In this document: positions 32,704 through 35,195 of the stretch, piece by piece
Numbering within the stretch: position 1 is the stretch's first letter
Layout of the letters: every line of letters begins with the position of its first letter
Origin: an uncultured Arthrobacter sp.
GTDB lineage: Bacteria; Actinomycetota; Actinomycetes; Actinomycetales; Micrococcaceae
Length of the DNA stretch: 35,195 nucleotides
Direction: 5' to 3'
NCBI RefSeq assembly: GCF_947493765.1
Contig: NZ_CANLSZ010000013.1
Location: 1 to 35,195, forward strand
Program-made: the position numbers and the translations under genes
The notes under the pieces: model-generated
What the model was told of the DNA's origin: nothing
Seen by the model: only the letters and a program-made list of their open reading frames with translations
The model's database searches: none

Positions 32704-32740
32704 GTACTAGTGTAGTACTAAAACAGTACTACACTAGTAC
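32704..32740. repeat. Palindrome 1 of the partition-site array
   Basis: GTACTAGTGTAGTACT (32704-32719) and AGTACTACACTAGTAC (32725-32740) are perfect 16-bp arms around the spacer AAAAC. The site follows parB at once and shares its unit with palindrome 2. Confidence 0.85.
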
Positions 32741-32784
32741 CACACCGGTACAGTACGAATACGGTACTGTACCGGTGTGGTACT
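32736..32784. repeat. Palindrome 2 of the partition-site array
   Basis: Perfect 21-bp arms at 32736-32756 and 32764-32784 surround the spacer GAATACG. Each arm reads AGTACCACACCGGTAC and on, and the first arm overlaps palindrome 1 by five bases. With the copies in palindrome 1 this gives four related units in alternating directions, the layout expected of a centromere bound by RHH dimers. Confidence 0.85.
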
Positions 32785-32891
32785 AACTTCCCTAGAATTC
32801 GATGAGGGCATCAAAGGCTGTCGTCAAGAACATCCTGGTCGTGAGCCGGACTAGGGGTGGCGACGTCATCCAGCCGACGGAGGATGCGTGC

Positions 32892-32920
32892 CTGACGGTT
32901 ATTAGTAGTCGTAGTAGTAT
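32892..32920 (+). promoter_or_regulatory. Promoter of the kfrA-like gene
   Basis: CTGACG (32892-32897) is followed after 17 bases by TAGTAT (32915-32920). The palindrome at 32904-32939 covers the -10, so binding there would block transcription. Confidence 0.5.
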
Positions 32921-32939
32921 TCCTACTATTACTACTACT
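32904..32939. promoter_or_regulatory. Palindromic AGTAGT-rich operator before kfrA
   Basis: The arms at 32904-32919 and 32924-32939 match at 14 of 16 positions around TTCC and consist of AGTAGT/ACTACT repeats. It runs from the -10 to just before the ribosome site GAGGGAG. KfrA proteins are known to repress their own promoter through such sites, so autoregulation is a good guess. Confidence 0.65.
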
Positions 32940-32953
32940 TGAGGGAGACGCGC

Positions 32954-33589
32954 ATGGCGGAGAATGCTGTTCCGATCACATCATCAATCCCTGGCACGTC
33001 TGTGGGTGTGGGGGCTTCGGCGAAGGAGCGGGTGTATGCCGCGGCGGAGACGATCAGTGCTGAGCGGCCTGCGACGGTGTCCAGCGTGCGGGAAGCTGCG
33101 GGGGTCAGTAACGCCGACGCGACCCGGTATTTGAAGACGTGGCGGGAGGAGAAGGCAGCCGCGGGCTCTCGCATCGCTGCGACGCCGCAGCCTGTGCTGG
33201 AGCAGGCCGCGAGACTGGCTGGTTCTGTGTGGGCCGAGGCCGTCGCCCTGGCCACAGAGCAGCACGCCGCTGTGGAAGCCCGCTGGGTGAAGGACAGTCA
33301 GGACAAGGACACTGAGCTGGCAGAACTCGTCGCGGACCTGGACCGGATCACCACCGAGCACACCACCGCCACCGAAGCCCTGACAGCTGAACTCGCCCTG
33401 GCCTCCGATCGGGTCACCGCCGCAGAGTCCCGGGCATCCCAGGCAGAGGAAGCCGCCGAGGCTATTCGCACCGAGATCAGCACTCTCACCAGCGACCTCG
33501 CCGCGGCTCGGGCACGCGCGGAGACCCTGCAGCACGCTCACGACGCCCTGATTCAACGCATCACCCCGGAGGACCCGAAGAAGAAGTAG
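32954..33589 (+). CDS. kfrA: KfrA-like DNA-binding coiled-coil protein, 211 aa
   Basis: The N-terminal region (about 25-70: KERVYAAAETISAERPATVS, VREAAGVSNADATRYLKTWR) matches the KfrA N-terminal DNA-binding domain, with the HTH VSSVREAAGVSNADATRYL. Residues from about 75 to 200 form a long Ala/Glu-rich coiled-coil (LAELVADLDRITTEHTTATE, EAAEAIRTEISTLTSDLAAA). KfrA proteins form filaments on DNA and support plasmid stability. ATG 32954 has GAGGGAG upstream; a TTG at 32939 falls inside the operator and is rejected. Its place next to parAB fits a stability module, and its own palindrome lies directly upstream. Confidence 0.85.
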   Translation: MAENAVPITSSIPGTSVGVGASAKERVYAAAETISAERPATVSSVREAAGVSNADATRYLKTWREEKAAAGSRIAATPQPVLEQAARLAGSVWAEAVALATEQHAAVEARWVKDSQDKDTELAELVADLDRITTEHTTATEALTAELALASDRVTAAESRASQAEEAAEAIRTEISTLTSDLAAARARAETLQHAHDALIQRITPEDPKKK

Positions 33590-34001
33590 CCCCGCGAGCC
33601 GCACAGCTAGGAACCCCTAGCATCGCCGGGGTGCGACGCCTACGAAGACGGCACCGACATACCATGACGTGCCTCGCCCGTGCGGCTGAGCATGTGGTCC
33701 CGGGTGATGCGGAACACTAGGCCGTTTGGGGCCGGCACGCTAGGAACGCCCAATACACGAACCGGTAGCCGGGGCTACCGTCAGGAGCCTTCATGGTCCT
33801 GATCTGGACTATCCACACCACAGCTGCGCGTGTCGGCTCTCATCGCTGTCAGGCGCTATGGTCCTGTACTCAAAGACTGTGATGCTGACCGGGGGTGCAC
33901 TCGAAACAGTGACTGCTCGATGACCCGGAAGCTGCTGGGTCGTATCGCGTCAGCGGATCGGGTGCCAGCCACCGCTCACTGCGAACGAGGGAGGGTCACT
34001 G
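33590..34001. other. Non-coding region with hairpins and repeats
   Basis: About 410 bases carry no convincing gene on either strand. They hold the hairpin at 33606-33621, the repeated GCTAGGAAC at 33739-33747, and a perfect 8-bp stem CGGTAGCC/GGCTACCG at 33763-33780. The ribosome site GGGAGGG of the next gene closes the stretch. It could hold origin or regulatory sequence; nothing decisive is seen. Confidence 0.5.
33606..33621. terminator. Small hairpin GCTAGG-AACC-CCTAGC after kfrA
   Basis: A perfect 6-bp stem with a four-base loop lies 17 bases past the kfrA stop. A second copy of GCTAGGAAC lies at 33739-33747 without the closing arm. A weak terminator or a regulator site. Confidence 0.4.
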
Positions 34002-34712
34002 GTGCGCTTCGATGAGTTGATCCTCCCCGAGCACGAGTACCCCCGCCGTGTGTGTGAGAGCAGGGGAGAGTGGTTGCTGTTCTACTCCCGCGGTGTACCG
34101 GTGGAGAGGATCGCTGCCTGGTGCAGGGCCGATACCGCCACGGTGCGCCGGGTCATCCGTCGGGAAGCGACCCGGAATCCTGGCTGGTTCGCCCGTCGCT
34201 GGTTCGTCCACGACCAGCCAGCCTTACCCTCTGACCGGAGGCGGGGGAGGCGGAGTTGGGATCAGGTGTGGTGGGAGCACTACACCGACCTCGTCGCCTA
34301 CGTTGAGGCCCATGGTGGGTTACCGGCCCAGAACGACAGCACCGTGGCCCGGGTGCTGTACCGGTGGATTGAGAATCAGCGCCGGGTGTTCGATGCAGGC
34401 AAACTCGTCGCCGAGAAGATCGCGGCCCTGGACAGGGTGGGGGAGTGGGTCGGTACTCGGAAGGGCAACCCGGAGGAGTTGTGGGCGCGGCGCCTCGAGG
34501 AGCTACGACTGTTCCGGGCCGAGCGGGGCCGGTTTCCCCGTCATGAGAAGGCGCGGTACCCGGAGGAGAAGGTCCTCGCGGTGTGGCTCGGCAGGCAACG
34601 CACCTGGCACCGCAAAGGCAGGCTCCGCCCCGACAGACTCCAACTCCTCGAGGAGGTCGTGTCCGGGTGGAACGAGACGATCCTGGGAAGAGCGCGGTCA
34701 GTGGAACAGTGA
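34002..34712 (+). CDS. Helicase-associated-domain protein with N-terminal HTH, 236 aa
   Basis: The start is GTG 34002 with GGGAGGG seven bases upstream. Residues 20-60 (EWLLFYSRGVPVERIAAWCR, DTATVRRVIRREATRNPGWF) look like an HTH. The rest holds two helical repeats of the helicase-associated type: WEHYTDLVAYVEAHGGLPAQ with VLYRWIENQRRVFDAGKL, and RLEELRLFRAERGRFPRHEK with LAVWLGRQRTWHRKGRLRPD. Such repeats are usually attached to helicases and bind DNA, yet here no helicase domain is present, so it is probably a stand-alone DNA-binding protein. It is convergent with Lsr2. Function unknown. Confidence 0.75.
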   Translation: MRFDELILPEHEYPRRVCESRGEWLLFYSRGVPVERIAAWCRADTATVRRVIRREATRNPGWFARRWFVHDQPALPSDRRRGRRSWDQVWWEHYTDLVAYVEAHGGLPAQNDSTVARVLYRWIENQRRVFDAGKLVAEKIAALDRVGEWVGTRKGNPEELWARRLEELRLFRAERGRFPRHEKARYPEEKVLAVWLGRQRTWHRKGRLRPDRLQLLEEVVSGWNETILGRARSVEQ

Positions 34713-34751
34713 CGAGTGAGCAGGCTGGGCGGCAGGTGCCTGCCACTGACC
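34696..34751. terminator. Nested inverted repeats between convergent genes
   Basis: GGTCAGTGG (34696-34704) pairs with 34743-34751 and encloses a second perfect stem, GGCAGG-TG-CCTGCC at 34731-34744, that would compete with it. It spans the stop of the plus gene and lies just past the Lsr2 stop. It could end both transcripts. Confidence 0.45.
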
Positions 34752-34762
34752 TTAAGGGAGTG

Positions 34763-35113
34763 TTAGTGGGCTGCGTTGTAGGCGTCGACGATGGACTGGG
34801 AGACCCGGCCCCTCGAGCTGGTGGTGTGTCCGTTGTCCTGGGCCCATTGGCGGATCCGCTGCGTCTCTTCGCGCTTGGCTCTACCCGACGCAGACCCCGA
34901 AGAGGAGGCGGGGGACTTGTTGCCCTGCCCGCGCCGGCCGCTGGCTTTCCGGCCCTTGTCCGCGTACTCGGTGAGAGTGGCACGGAGCTTGTCCGCGTTC
35001 TCGGTGGTCAGGTCGATCTCGTACTCGGTGCCATCGACACCGAACCGGACGGTTTCCTGGGCCACGTCACCGGTGAGGTCATCGACCAATTCAACCTGTA
35101 CACGCTGCGCCAT
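34763..35113 (-). CDS. lsr2: Lsr2-family nucleoid protein, 116 aa
   Basis: Lsr2 is the actinobacterial H-NS-like silencer of A/T-rich foreign DNA. The N-terminal oligomerisation domain is present (MAQRVQVELVDDLTGD, VRFGVDGTEYEIDLTTENAD, LRATLTEYADKGRK), then a Ser/Gly/Lys linker. The C-terminal DNA-binding part ends IRQWAQDNGHTTSSRGRVSQ and SIVDAYNAAH, with the RGR core that enters the minor groove. ATG 35111-35113 is chosen since the family starts MAQ; the frame extends to 35128 but adds nothing. Plasmid copies of Lsr2 help silence the incoming plasmid in a new host. Confidence 0.93.
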   Translation of the reverse strand: MAQRVQVELVDDLTGDVAQETVRFGVDGTEYEIDLTTENADKLRATLTEYADKGRKASGRRGQGNKSPASSSGSASGRAKREETQRIRQWAQDNGHTTSSRGRVSQSIVDAYNAAH

Positions 35114-35195
35114 ATTCTGGCTCTTCAAGAAGCAGAGTGTAGGTCCGTCCGCGATGTCTTGAGACTTCAGGTGGAAGGGTCCGTGAGGGTGCGAG

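Noticed and set aside
32704..32784. CRISPR-like repeats
   Set aside because: The units alternate in direction and have spacers of only five to seven bases, which fits protein-binding palindromes and not a CRISPR array.
32801..32942. 46-aa plus-strand frame between the palindrome array and kfrA
   Set aside because: Its last third is the kfrA operator read as Ser/Thr/Ile repeats, and there is no ribosome site, so translation is unlikely.

Overview
The window is a high-GC plasmid or conjugative-element segment from an actinobacterium. Codons end mostly in G or C, the transfer proteins match actinobacterial conjugation families (SCO6880-like, DUF4913, probably DUF6668), and Lsr2 is present. The exact genus cannot be read from the sequence; Micrococcales or Corynebacteriales-type hosts are my inference. 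No tRNA, rRNA or CRISPR array was seen, and the two window ends do not match each other.

Layout. (1) 1-4767 is a cargo and recombination zone: the 3' end of an ISL3-type transposase, a 209-aa unknown protein, a 48-aa basic protein, a class II Fic protein (all three on minus) and two serine recombinases on plus. Base composition is visibly lower in GC around 615-3380. (2) 4861-10473 is one very large methyltransferase-helicase gene. A well-formed 135-aa reading frame lies wholly inside its N-terminal part in another frame. (3) 10586-11890 holds three small minus-strand genes. (4) 11891-15409 is the mobilisation block: a structured non-coding region likely to hold oriT, then MobC-like protein, MOBP relaxase and a coiled-coil protein. 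(5) 15482-24705 is an eight-gene minus-strand transfer operon: DUF6668-like, VirB2-like, VirB8-like, VirB6/TrbL-like, SCO6880-like, VirB4-like, VirD4/TraG and DUF4913. It is tightly overlapped, reads from a TTGACA-type promoter near 24760-24788 and stops at a 21-bp hairpin. (6) 24840-28734 is a divergent plus-strand set: HTH protein, ParA/MinD-like ATPase, a lytic transglycosylase plus M23 peptidase, a lipoprotein and a ribbon-helix-helix protein. (7) 28825-33589 is the replication and partition block: a primase-like (AEP) Rep protein, ParA, an RHH ParB-type protein, a striking array of GTAC-rich palindromes, and a KfrA-like protein with a palindromic operator over its -10. (8) 34002-35113 holds a helicase-associated-domain protein and, convergent to it, Lsr2.

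Together the genes look like a self-transmissible plasmid backbone. The relaxase and MobC would process oriT, VirD4 would deliver the strand to a minimal Gram-positive type IV machine, the SLT/M23 enzyme would open the wall, and Rep, ParAB, KfrA and Lsr2 would give replication, segregation and silencing. The points most worth following are the gene nested inside the helicase gene, the centromere-like palindrome array, the 12-bp phased repeats before the Fic gene, and the small unknown proteins in the cargo zone.
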